Origin: Ignavibacteriota bacterium | Lineage (GTDB): Bacteria; Bacteroidota; Ignavibacteria; UBA10030; UBA6906 | Assembly: GCA_003157485.1 (NCBI GenBank) | Contig: PMJQ01000185.1 | Location: 22,585-56,115 of the forward strand | Length of the DNA stretch: 33,531 nucleotides | Direction of reading: 5' to 3' | Shown: piece by piece, positions 8,507-15,564 of the stretch | Position numbering within the stretch: position 1 is the stretch's first letter | Layout: each line of letters opens with the position of its first letter | Program-made: the position numbers and the translations under genes | The notes under the pieces: generated by a model | Seen by the model: only the letters and a program-made list of their open reading frames with translations | Databases searched by the model: none | What the model was told of the DNA's origin: nothing

Positions 8507-10816
8507 TTAGAGGACGTATTTGACTTTGATATGAACGGAGGCTGCCCTCCCCCTGTCGTCGATGCATGTTACTGTGTGCTCCCCCGCTGCGATGGGAATG
8601 AAGAGTTTCTCCCCGGCTCTTTTTTTGCCGAGATACGTATCGTTCACATACCAGGCGTGCTCGCGCACATCGATTCCCGACGTCGCCTGGAGGACGAGCC
8701 TCTGCTTCGTTGCAACAAAGAAGTACGTCATGTCGTCCGACGGGCTGACGATTGACGGGCCGTCGCCGGTATACAGCCTGGAGCAAAGCGGATAGTGCGG
8801 AGGCGCCGCGTCGTACGGCGTCCCCGATTTCCGCCAGAAATCGAGCAGCTCCGGAGGATATTCCGCCGCCGTCACCGTCCTGTACGGATGATCGGCGACG
8901 CAGGACGGACAGTAGGAAAGCCGCCCGTCGGGGGACACAAGGACCTCCCGGCAGACATCGCAGACGCGCCGGGACGTGAGGGATTCCGAACAGACGTCGT
9001 CAATCAGGTTCTCGCACCTCGGCCCGGGAGCGAGACCGCTCCTGGCGCAGACCAGCCGCGCGCGGATGTCCTTCGGCTGCGGGAGTATCGTCTTCTGGCT
9101 TCCCCGTGATATCGAATTGAGGATATCGATGAGCAGGGGCGCCGCCGTCTTTCCGCCGACAAGCTCCGGGTTTCCCTTCTGATCCACGTTGCCGATCCAG
9201 ACCCCCACCGTGTAATCGGCGGAGTACCCCACCGACCAGGCGTCGCGCCTCCCGTAACTTGTACCCGTCTTGAACGCAACGGAGGGAAGGTTGAGCGCGA
9301 ACTCGAAATTATTGGGCAGATCGGGGCGGTCGAGGCCGCGCAGGATCTCCGTCACCATCCAGGCTGCCGACGGGGAGAAGATCTGCCTGCCGTCCGCGTC
9401 GCTCACCCGGCCGTCATGGAGGAAACTGAGCGGGGAGTATTTTCCCCCGGCGGGGAAACTCGCGTAGGCGCAGACGAGTTCTTCGAGCGTCACGCCGCAA
9501 CCTCCGAGGATCATGCTCAGGCCGAGCCGCGCGCGCTGGTCGCCGAGCGAGGCGAATCCTGCGGCGGTTGTGAAATCCAGAAACCGGCGGAGCCCGGCCT
9601 TTTTCAGCATGCGCACCATGGGAACGTTCAGAGAACGGCGAAGTGCGTCATCGGCGTACACGTAGCCCGAGTAGGTCCCGTCGTAGTTCTCGGCAAGGAA
9701 CCCCTCCGCATCGTACGGCGTGTCGAGGAGCCTCGTTCGCGGCGTGAGCTCCCCCCTGTCCATCTGCATGGCGTACAAAAACGGCTTGAGCGTGGAGCCC
9801 GGTGACCGGAGGGCGCGCACCGCATCAACCTGCCCCGAGGCGGCTGCGTCCGAGAAGTCCTCGGACCCGGCGTACGCCAGAATTTCACGCGTCCCGTTCT
9901 CCACGACAAGCACGGCGCTGTTCCGGACGCCGCGCTGCTTCCACGGGCGGAGGTGATTGGAAAGTAGCTGTTCCACGGTATGCTGGACGCCGAGGTCAAG
10001 CGAGGTCCGCACGTCGCCCCCTCCGGGAGAGAGTTCCTTTATCCGGAGCGCAAAGTGAGGCGCCGAGCGCGGGAGAGAGTGGCGAAGGGCAAGGGCGGGG
10101 GTATTCCAGATGACCACAGAATCCTCCGCACTCAGGAGCCCCGCATGGATCCACTCCACTGCCTGATGCCTGCGCTCACTCAACAATCGACCCGCCTTCC
10201 GGTCAGGCTGCAATCCGTTCGGGTCACCGGGAATGAGGATCAGGTCGAAAAGCTGTGCAATATTGAGGCGCTCGAGAGGAGTGTCGTAATACAGGAGCGC
10301 AGCCGACCTCAGCCCTTCGACGTTTCCTCCCAGCGGCGCAATCGAGAGATAGATCTCGAGGATTTCCTTCTTCGAGTACCGCGACTCGATCTGCAGCGCC
10401 CTGAAGATCTCTATCGCTTTGTTCAGGTACGTGCGCTCCCCCGGCCGCAGCATGCGGGCGATCTGCATCGTGATCGTCGACGCCCCGGACACGCGGCGCC
10501 CGGAGCGTATATTCTGGATGATCGCACGGACGATCGCAACGGGGTTGACGCCGGGGTGATAATAAAACCACCTGTCTTCGCGGCGGATCAGTATTTCCTT
10601 CAGCCTGGGGGGGATCTCATCCGGCGACGTGCGCAGCCGCCACACGCCATCCGCAGCAAGAAACGCCTGAACGAACCTGCCGTTCCTATCTTCAACGACG
10701 AGCGAGTAGGGTTTCAGCGGGGGGAGGGGGGACAGGAGAGAGAGGATCAGAAACGCAACAGGAAATGCAGCCGCGACGAGTAGTCCGCGAAATATGATCG
10801 GTCGTGGCCGCTGCAT
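8507..10816 (-). CDS. pbpC: Penicillin-binding protein 1C (pbpC)
   Basis: A bifunctional peptidoglycan glycosyltransferase/transpeptidase of 769 residues, the usual PBP1C length. One membrane anchor (about residues 8-30) precedes the GT51 domain (RREDRWFYYHPGVNP with Glu80, and GASTITMQIARML at 111-123). The transpeptidase motifs are STLK (Ser341), SLN (395-397) and KTGTS (516-520). A C-terminal BiPBP_C-like beta domain (about 685-769) closes the protein. Between them, residues 590-640 hold seven cysteines, including CDVC and CPSC. I chose the ATG at 10816 because the promoter at 10907-10935 lies inside the longer open frame and because of the anchor. No clear Shine-Dalgarno precedes it. It is the first gene of the pair with the macroglobulin lipoprotein. 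Confidence 0.95.
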   Translation of the reverse strand: MQRPRPIIFRGLLVAAAFPVAFLILSLLSPLPPLKPYSLVVEDRNGRFVQAFLAADGVWRLRTSPDEIPPRLKEILIRREDRWFYYHPGVNPVAIVRAIIQNIRSGRRVSGASTITMQIARMLRPGERTYLNKAIEIFRALQIESRYSKKEILEIYLSIAPLGGNVEGLRSAALLYYDTPLERLNIAQLFDLILIPGDPNGLQPDRKAGRLLSERRHQAVEWIHAGLLSAEDSVVIWNTPALALRHSLPRSAPHFALRIKELSPGGGDVRTSLDLGVQHTVEQLLSNHLRPWKQRGVRNSAVLVVENGTREILAYAGSEDFSDAAASGQVDAVRALRSPGSTLKPFLYAMQMDRGELTPRTRLLDTPYDAEGFLAENYDGTYSGYVYADDALRRSLNVPMVRMLKKAGLRRFLDFTTAAGFASLGDQRARLGLSMILGGCGVTLEELVCAYASFPAGGKYSPLSFLHDGRVSDADGRQIFSPSAAWMVTEILRGLDRPDLPNNFEFALNLPSVAFKTGTSYGRRDAWSVGYSADYTVGVWIGNVDQKGNPELVGGKTAAPLLIDILNSISRGSQKTILPQPKDIRARLVCARSGLAPGPRCENLIDDVCSESLTSRRVCDVCREVLVSPDGRLSYCPSCVADHPYRTVTAAEYPPELLDFWRKSGTPYDAAPPHYPLCSRLYTGDGPSIVSPSDDMTYFFVATKQRLVLQATSGIDVREHAWYVNDTYLGKKRAGEKLFIPIAAGEHTVTCIDDRGRAASVHIKVKYVL

Positions 10817-10906
10817 AGGTGGACAAAAAATGATCGATGACGTATTCAAAGCGCCAAGGGGTAAAGCCGCGCGGCGGGATAGCGCCGATGGGAAATGTAT
10901 GACGGG

Positions 10907-10935
10907 AATATAGAGAAGCGTGCGTCTGAAGTCAA
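10907..10935 (-). promoter_or_regulatory. Promoter of pbpC-macroglobulin operon
   Basis: On the minus strand TTGACT (10935-10930) and TATATT (10912-10907) are separated by exactly 17 bases, a near-consensus housekeeping promoter. Transcription would start around 10900, leaving a leader of about 85 bases before the pbpC ATG at 10816. The element also shows that more upstream start codons in the pbpC frame cannot be used from this promoter. Confidence 0.75.
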
Positions 10936-11004
10936 GATTACGGATCGCGACGGACGGGGCCGGAACCCCTCCGGCGACAGCGATGGATCTCTCCCACATA
11001 CGGG

Positions 11005-11033
11005 TTGACACCCCTCCGTTTCCGGAGTATATT
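11005..11033 (+). promoter_or_regulatory. Consensus promoter with inverted repeat in spacer
   Basis: TTGACA (11005-11010) and TATATT (11028-11033) are 17 bases apart on the plus strand, about 80 bases before the orphan gene at 11114. The spacer holds an inverted repeat, CTCCG (11014-11018) and CGGAG (11023-11027) around TTTC, directly abutting the -10 box; a repressor site there is possible. The promoter diverges from the pbpC promoter about 70 bases away. Confidence 0.75.
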
Positions 11034-11113
11034 GGTGCGTACGGAAAGGCTTTCCGGCGACCCCGCTGAAGAGGAGTGCCGGGAACACCTGCGTTCTTCT
11101 GTCAGGCTCGGAC

Positions 11114-11629
11114 ATGATCCATCTCGCATTGCTCGTCACGCTCGCCGTGCACCCGCCGCCCCAAACGATGAGGTTCTCTTCGATTCCGGACACGTCACGG
11201 AGACCGGACACCACGGAAGTCCACCGGGTATCACAGGCAGCACGGCCGGCGCGGGATCCCTTCGAGTGGGGACAGTTCCTGAAACAGGAAACGATTCTGG
11301 ACAGGATGCTCTCCCTGGAGGAGAACGGTCTAAATCCCGCGGATTCGATCAACGCGCTTCTCAAGAGTCATCCCGAGCTGAGGGAACTCGTTCTACGCGA
11401 GCTTCTCATGCCTTCGCCCCGGCCCGGCTTTTTCGCGTCGTCACCTCCGTCACAGAGTGATGTCTGGCGTCTTACCGGCAATTACCGGATGAGTGAATTC
11501 GAAAGGAACGGGCTGATTCAGGCACGCGAGGCCGCCCTGCGCGACAGATGGACGGACGCGAGGATTTTCATAGCGCAAGTCAACATCCTCAGCGCGCTGC
11601 TGTCGCTTCTCGGACTGTTCCTGAAATAG
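11114..11629 (+). CDS. Orphan protein with hydrophobic C-terminus
   Basis: I do not recognise this 171-residue protein. Residues 1-13 are hydrophobic but short for a signal peptide. Residues 20-50 are Pro/Arg-rich and probably disordered. Residues 50-100 look helical and charged (DRMLSLEENGLNPADSINALLKSHPEL), and residues 151-170 (FIAQVNILSALLSLLGLFL) form a likely membrane segment at the very end, suggesting a tail-anchored protein. The strong promoter at 11005-11033 points straight at it, which supports a real gene although the ribosome binding site is weak. It is divergent from pbpC; a link to envelope function is only positional. Confidence 0.62.
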   Translation: MIHLALLVTLAVHPPPQTMRFSSIPDTSRRPDTTEVHRVSQAARPARDPFEWGQFLKQETILDRMLSLEENGLNPADSINALLKSHPELRELVLRELLMPSPRPGFFASSPPSQSDVWRLTGNYRMSEFERNGLIQAREAALRDRWTDARIFIAQVNILSALLSLLGLFLK

Positions 11630-11685
11630 ACGCCGCTCCAATCTCCGCCGATTTATAGATTCTTTCGTGCGTTTCCTCAGGATGC

Positions 11686-11714
11686 TTGCGTTTGGGAGGG
11701 TCGGGAGTTAAATT
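11686..11714 (+). promoter_or_regulatory. Possible promoter upstream of DinB-like gene
   Basis: TTGCGT (11686-11691) is followed 17 bases later by TAAATT (11709-11714), a moderate match to a housekeeping promoter. It sits in the gap between the orphan gene and the long same-strand run of small genes, where a promoter is expected. The match is partial, so this is tentative. Confidence 0.35.
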
Positions 11715-11812
11715 CTGATACTATCAGGATCATTGAGAGGACCTCCGTTGACCGATCCGCCCGCGCGGAGAGAGCAAGGAGGTCTTCTCTTTCATAGCGG
11801 GGAGGCTTTCAC

Positions 11813-12322
11813 GTGGACAATACTCTCAAGACAATCATCTGGCAGCAATTCGGCGCGTCCATCGACATGCTCGAGAACGCGATCGACGCCTGTCCCGCCT
11901 CACTGTGGGGAGACCGTTCGAAGGTCCCGGAGTTCTGGTACACCGCGTTTCATACGCTCTTCTATCTCGACCTGTACCTTTCCGAAACTGACGCAGGCTT
12001 CGCACCTCCCGCCCCGTTCACGCTCGGCGAAATGGATGAGCGGGGGTTGATGCCGAATCGCGTCTATACGAAAGAAGAGTTGAAGACGTACCTCGTGCAC
12101 GGACGGGAGAAGTGCCGCAGAACGATTGCGGCGATGACAGCGGAGAGGGCGTACCGGCGATGCGGGTTCGAGTGGCTTGACATCAGCGTGGCGGAGACGC
12201 TGTTGTACAACATGCGCCATGTTCAGCATCACGCCGCACAGCTCAACATGATGCTGAGGCAAAACGTCGATTCCGCTCCCCGCTGGGTCAGGAAGACGAA
12301 CGCTCAGCCCCTCGATTTGTAG
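11813..12322 (+). CDS. DinB-like four-helix protein
   Basis: A 169-residue protein with the DinB/YfiT-like pattern: an N-terminal helix (TLKTIIWQQFGASIDMLENA), a histidine in helix 2 (FWYTAFHTLFYLDLYL, His near residue 47) and a C-terminal metal-site helix containing MRHVQHHAAQLNMML (about 136-150). This three-histidine arrangement binds a divalent metal in the family, whose members include thiol transferases and many uncharacterised damage-induced proteins. The substrate cannot be assigned. The GTG start is supported by GGGGAGG seven bases upstream. It is the first of a run of small plus-strand genes and ends 30 bases before the glutaredoxin-like gene. Confidence 0.82.
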   Translation: MDNTLKTIIWQQFGASIDMLENAIDACPASLWGDRSKVPEFWYTAFHTLFYLDLYLSETDAGFAPPAPFTLGEMDERGLMPNRVYTKEELKTYLVHGREKCRRTIAAMTAERAYRRCGFEWLDISVAETLLYNMRHVQHHAAQLNMMLRQNVDSAPRWVRKTNAQPLDL

Positions 12323-12352
12323 TGCAGTTCTCACTCTCTCAGGGAGAAATCA

Positions 12353-12835
12353 ATGAAGCAGCAATGTCATATTTCGTTTGTGTACGGAAGCTGGATCGTT
12401 CTTCTGATCGGGTTGGCGTTTTATCTGTTTCGTGGCAGCGTGGTGCAGGCCGTGGTCTGGGTCTTTTTCGTCGGCCTGTTCCTGTGGCTCTACGTGCAGT
12501 ACTTCCCTTCTCTTGCAAAATTCATGGGGTACGGATCGGTGGCGGACAAGCCGGCGAACAACCCGAAGAGTTCAAAAGCCAGTGTAGTACTGTACACGGG
12601 GCTCGGGTGCCCGTTCTGCCCGATAGTGAAAAAGAGGCTTACAGACCTTCAAGCGAAGATGGGATTCGAGCTCTCCGAGATCGACGTCACGCTCAAACCT
12701 GATCTGCTTATCAAGAAAGGAATCCGCGCATTGCCGGTCATCGAGGTGGCGGACGCCCTCAGGGTCGGAAACGGCACGAGCGAGGAGATCGCAGAGTTCA
12801 TACTTGCCCATTCCGCGGCACACCAGGCACCCTGA
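12353..12835 (+). CDS. Membrane-anchored glutaredoxin-like protein
   Basis: This 160-residue protein has two N-terminal membrane segments (about residues 8-26 and 29-50), then a linker and a thioredoxin-fold domain from about residue 76. The redox-active motif CPFC is at residues 86-89, and the cis-proline segment ALPVIEV is at about 126-132, as in glutaredoxin/NrdH-like proteins. The domain probably faces the cytoplasm if the two segments form a hairpin; this is inferred. It could reduce disulfides on a membrane partner. GGGAGAAATCA precedes the ATG. It lies between the DinB-like gene and a relic acetyltransferase start. Confidence 0.85.
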   Translation: MKQQCHISFVYGSWIVLLIGLAFYLFRGSVVQAVVWVFFVGLFLWLYVQYFPSLAKFMGYGSVADKPANNPKSSKASVVLYTGLGCPFCPIVKKRLTDLQAKMGFELSEIDVTLKPDLLIKKGIRALPVIEVADALRVGNGTSEEIAEFILAHSAAHQAP

Positions 12836-12846
12836 CCGGGGGAATA

Positions 12847-12984
12847 ATGCAGTTTACCATCCGTCCGACGACAAAAGCGGACTTGAGAGCGTACCGATCA
12901 GAGATGAGATCGAACTGGAAATCCAGCTGCATCCAGCGGCAATTCAGTGAATCATCCCTTAACCTGAATCATCGAGTCCCCTGA
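12847..12984 (+). pseudogene. Truncated 5' end of a GNAT acetyltransferase gene
   Basis: A 45-codon open frame begins MQFTIRPTTKADLRAY, the first beta strand and turn typical of GNAT acetyltransferases (xxIRPATxxDLxAI). After about 16 residues it turns into a low-complexity, non-GNAT tail ending at a TGA one base before the next gene's ATG. GGGGG lies four bases before the start. I read it as a gene whose body was deleted, leaving the start region that may now act as a coupled leader for the CPBP gene. A genuine 45-residue protein cannot be excluded. Confidence 0.5.
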
Positions 12985-12985
12985 C

Positions 12986-13759
12986 ATGAACCCCACGGTC
13001 CTGTCACACCTCTGGTCTTCTCCGGATGCATGGATATTCACGATCATCCTCTCGGCGACGTTCCCTGCGGCGGGAATCTTGCTCCTCCGCAGACTCCTGT
13101 CACGGGCGCCAAAAGACGGGGGAATAAAGAAGCTGCAAGTCTATGCCTGCATCATCCTCTCGGAGTGGGCATTTGTCGCCGCCCTCCTCTGGATCACCGA
13201 CCGGCACGCCCTCACGTTAGTCGATCTGGGAGAATATGCGGGGGATGCGCGCCTGACGCTTGCCGTCACACTCGCGCTCCTGATCGTCATCGCAGTCATG
13301 GCATACTTCAACTTCAGACAGATTCGCCGCTCGGCACCGGAGAAGCTTGAAGCCGAGATCGGCGCACTGAAGCACTTTTTGCCCGAGAGTAAGCCGGAGA
13401 TTGCCGTCTTTGTCGTCATTGCGTTCACAGCAGGGATCTGCGAAGAGCTTCTCTACCGCGGCTGGTTGCAGAACCTGATTGCCGCCGGCACGGGATCCGT
13501 GTGGGCAGGGCTCCTCCTGGGAGCCGTCATATTCGGGTGCGGACACGCTTACCAGGGGAAGAACGGAATGATTCAGACCGGCATCATCGGATTGATATTC
13601 GGGGGGGTCTTCCTCCTCACCGGGGGCCTGCTCGCCGGCCAGATTCTTCACGTGTCGATCGACGCCGTCAACGGGATCGTCGGAGGGTATGCGCTCTCGC
13701 TCCTGAAAGCCGATGCGGCAACACGGGAAGCGCAAAAACCCGCGCAGGGGAGCAGATGA
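12986..13759 (+). CDS. CPBP family intramembrane metalloprotease
   Basis: A 257-residue polytopic protein with about seven hydrophobic segments and the CPBP (Abi/Rce1-like) signatures: EELLYRGWLQ with Glu153/Glu154 and Arg158, His187 in FGCGHAYQG, and the HVSIDAVNG motif with His222 and Asp226/Asn229. These residues form the glutamate-type intramembrane protease site of the family, which includes prenyl-protein CAAX proteases and bacteriocin-immunity proteins. The substrate is unknown. Its ATG is one base after the stop of the GNAT relic, and its stop overlaps the next start (ATGA), so the lipoprotein gene downstream is translationally coupled and may be a partner. Confidence 0.9.
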   Translation: MNPTVLSHLWSSPDAWIFTIILSATFPAAGILLLRRLLSRAPKDGGIKKLQVYACIILSEWAFVAALLWITDRHALTLVDLGEYAGDARLTLAVTLALLIVIAVMAYFNFRQIRRSAPEKLEAEIGALKHFLPESKPEIAVFVVIAFTAGICEELLYRGWLQNLIAAGTGSVWAGLLLGAVIFGCGHAYQGKNGMIQTGIIGLIFGGVFLLTGGLLAGQILHVSIDAVNGIVGGYALSLLKADAATREAQKPAQGSR

Positions 13760-14271
13760 CTCAGGTGTCCATGCAGCATTTTCGGACTCTCGCTGCACTT
13801 AGCATCGTCTTCTTTGCGGGATGCACATCACACTACGCGGTCGATTGTGATGCAAAGCCCTCGAGAGCGATCCTTTCATGCGCCGACGTCCAGCGCAGAA
13901 TTGCAGGAGAGGAGGTGGCGCTGCTCCTCTACACGGGGGAACGGATCGACGCCGGCAATGTCCACATCTCCGCAGATTCCGTCTTTTTTCATGATCTGGA
14001 GAGCGCACGGGACAGCACGCTCCGAACGGCATGCGTCAGGACGATCGAACTCACGAACCGATATGACGGCGGGCTACTGGGATTTTTCACAGGGGGATTG
14101 GCCGGAGGCCTGGTGTTCTTCGCAGAAGGCTCGCGATCATCCGGAGGGGAGATGGGCGGCCTTCGGGAATTCTCAACTCTCACCGGCGCTTTCCTGGGAG
14201 GGGTGGCGGGATTGACTTTCGGATTCCTGCAGGGGTACAGATACGACTTTGACTTTTGCGCATTTCACTGA
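13756..14271 (+). CDS. Lipoprotein with glycine-zipper segments
   Basis: A 171-residue protein, start chosen at the ATG overlapping the CPBP stop by four bases with GGGGAG upstream. Residues 8-23 form a lipoprotein signal with lipobox FAGC (Cys23). After a soluble domain containing extra cysteines (31, 42, 93), residues 106-124 and 139-160 are Gly-rich hydrophobic stretches (GLLGFFTGGLAGGLVFF and TGAFLGGVAGLTFGFLQG) resembling glycine-zipper membrane elements. No known family is recognised. The coupling suggests a functional link to the CPBP protease, but this is inference. Confidence 0.75.
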   Translation: MTQVSMQHFRTLAALSIVFFAGCTSHYAVDCDAKPSRAILSCADVQRRIAGEEVALLLYTGERIDAGNVHISADSVFFHDLESARDSTLRTACVRTIELTNRYDGGLLGFFTGGLAGGLVFFAEGSRSSGGEMGGLREFSTLTGAFLGGVAGLTFGFLQGYRYDFDFCAFH

Positions 14272-14313
14272 AAAGCGATATTATCTCCTCACATAACTAT
14301 CAGGGGGACGGTC

Positions 14314-14409
14314 ATGGAAAAAGTCACGCTTGGTTCACAGGGCGCGATCGTCTCCCGGATGGGCCTCGGGTGCATGGGGATGAGCGAATTCTCCTATGAA
14401 GTCGATTGA
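14314..14409 (+). pseudogene. Truncated 5' end of an aldo/keto reductase gene
   Basis: A 31-codon frame begins MEKVTLGSQGAIVSRMGLGC and continues with MGMSEF, the diagnostic N-terminus of aldo/keto reductases (LGxxGxxVSxxGLGCMGMSEFYG). It stops at a TGA after seven further residues where the (beta/alpha)8 barrel should continue. CAGGGGGA lies just upstream of the ATG. The rest of the reductase is absent from the next kilobases, which encode a DUF1697 protein. This is a decapitated relic left by a deletion or insertion at about 14395-14405. Confidence 0.8.
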
Positions 14410-14468
14410 CAGATGAACTCCATCCTCCATTGGAGCACTCCTTCGGTCACGTTCGACACCCCGGTGCG

Positions 14469-15011
14469 ATGACGACATACATCGCGTTGCTGCGCGGCGT
14501 CAACGTCGGCGGGCACAAGAAGCTCGCAATGGCGGACCTCCGCGCACTCCTGTCGCGCATGGGTTTCGAAGATCCGCATTCCCTGCTCCAGAGCGGCAAT
14601 CTTGCATTCCGGGGGAAGCAGCAGTCGATCGGAAAGCTCGAACAATCGCTGGAGTCGGAGATCAGAAAACGCCTCTCGGTCGAAACGATGGTGTTCATCC
14701 GGACCGTGAAGGAGCTGCAGATGGTCATTTCCCGCAACCCCTTTCCCGGCGAGGCAAAAAGCGATCCCAGCCACCTTGCCGTCATGTTCTTCAGGGGCGC
14801 GCCCGCTCCCGCGGACGTGAAGGCGCTGCAGAAATCCCATGCGGGACCCGAAGCCCTGCGGTCTGAGGGGAGAGAAGCGTACGTCACGTACCCCGACGGG
14901 TTCGCAAAAACCCGGCTCACGCTTCCGGTCATCGAAAGGGCGCTCAACACAAAGGGAACGGGGCGCAACTGGAACACCGTCATGAAACTCGCCGCCGCCG
15001 GTGCGGCCTGA
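14469..15011 (+). CDS. DUF1697 family protein
   Basis: A 180-residue protein starting MTTYIALLRGVNVGGHKKLA, the conserved N-terminus of DUF1697, followed by LRALLSRMGFEDPHSLLQSG and NLAF. It ends with the family-typical TGRNWNTVMKLAA. The function of DUF1697 is unknown; the fold is ferredoxin-like by family knowledge. No Shine-Dalgarno precedes the ATG at 14469, but a 19-codon frame (14413-14472) ends in an ATGA overlap with it, so initiation may be coupled to that leader. The gene follows directly on the aldo/keto reductase relic, as if inserted next to it. Confidence 0.88.
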   Translation: MTTYIALLRGVNVGGHKKLAMADLRALLSRMGFEDPHSLLQSGNLAFRGKQQSIGKLEQSLESEIRKRLSVETMVFIRTVKELQMVISRNPFPGEAKSDPSHLAVMFFRGAPAPADVKALQKSHAGPEALRSEGREAYVTYPDGFAKTRLTLPVIERALNTKGTGRNWNTVMKLAAAGAA

Positions 15012-15031
15012 GAAGAGGACCGGGAAAGGAG

Positions 15032-15088
15032 ATGTCCGCAGTGCCTGATGGAACCGAGAGAGATGAACGGCCCGTAATCGTCCCGTAA
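15032..15088 (+). other. Possible 18-codon mini-ORF
   Basis: In the gap between DUF1697 and the lipoprotein gene, AAAGGAG stands directly before an ATG that opens an 18-codon frame (MSAVPDGTERDERPVIVP) ending in TAA. The closeness of the AAAGGAG to the ATG makes efficient initiation doubtful. It could be a leader peptide or another remnant of a lost gene. There is no similarity that I recognise. Confidence 0.25.
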
Positions 15089-15115
15089 CAAGGGACCGGG
15101 AGGGAGGGAAAGACC

Positions 15116-15541
15116 ATGCGACAGATGCTTGCACTTCTCTCCACACTGCTCCTCGCAGGGTGCGAGGGACATAACGAAGTGATCGAACCCGGCACGCTGT
15201 CTTCCCCGGTGTCCGTAGGCCTGCACCGCGGACAAGCATACCGCGTCACGGGAACGGGACTCACGGCAAGATTCGACAGCGTGACGTCAGACTCGCGCTG
15301 CCCGCAAGGAGCGATGTGCATCTGGGCCGGGGACGGCGCAACACGGATTTCCATATTCAGCGATTGGCATGACGCGGTCACGTGCACGCTCCACACGACG
15401 CTGTCACCGCAGCAGGTGGCGACAGACGGGTACTCGTTCCGGCTCTCGCAGCTTTTGCCGTACCCGCGCGTCGCAGGCCCGATCGACCCTTCGGCCTACA
15501 TCGCAGTTCTTACAATCGCGTCAATACCCCCGAGACAATAG
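15116..15541 (+). CDS. Small lipoprotein with Cys-rich signature
   Basis: A 141-residue protein with a lipoprotein signal (MRQMLALLSTLLLAGC, lipobox Cys16) and a predicted all-beta mature domain. The segment RCPQGAMCIWAGDG (about residues 62-75) is a motif seen in many small secreted or lipoproteins of unknown function, with the two cysteines likely disulfide-bonded. GGGAGGG before the ATG supports the start. The 3' end abuts the YdeI-like gene. No enzymatic motif is visible, so an envelope structural or binding role is all that can be proposed. Confidence 0.82.
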   Translation: MRQMLALLSTLLLAGCEGHNEVIEPGTLSSPVSVGLHRGQAYRVTGTGLTARFDSVTSDSRCPQGAMCIWAGDGATRISIFSDWHDAVTCTLHTTLSPQQVATDGYSFRLSQLLPYPRVAGPIDPSAYIAVLTIASIPPRQ

Positions 15542-15564
15542 CCTTCACATCCGCTATTTCAGAC

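Noticed and set aside
3036-11004. Long plus-strand open frames opposite the pbpC and macroglobulin genes
   Set aside because: They are antisense shadows of GC-rich coding DNA with Arg/Asp/Val-biased translations and no recognisable domains.
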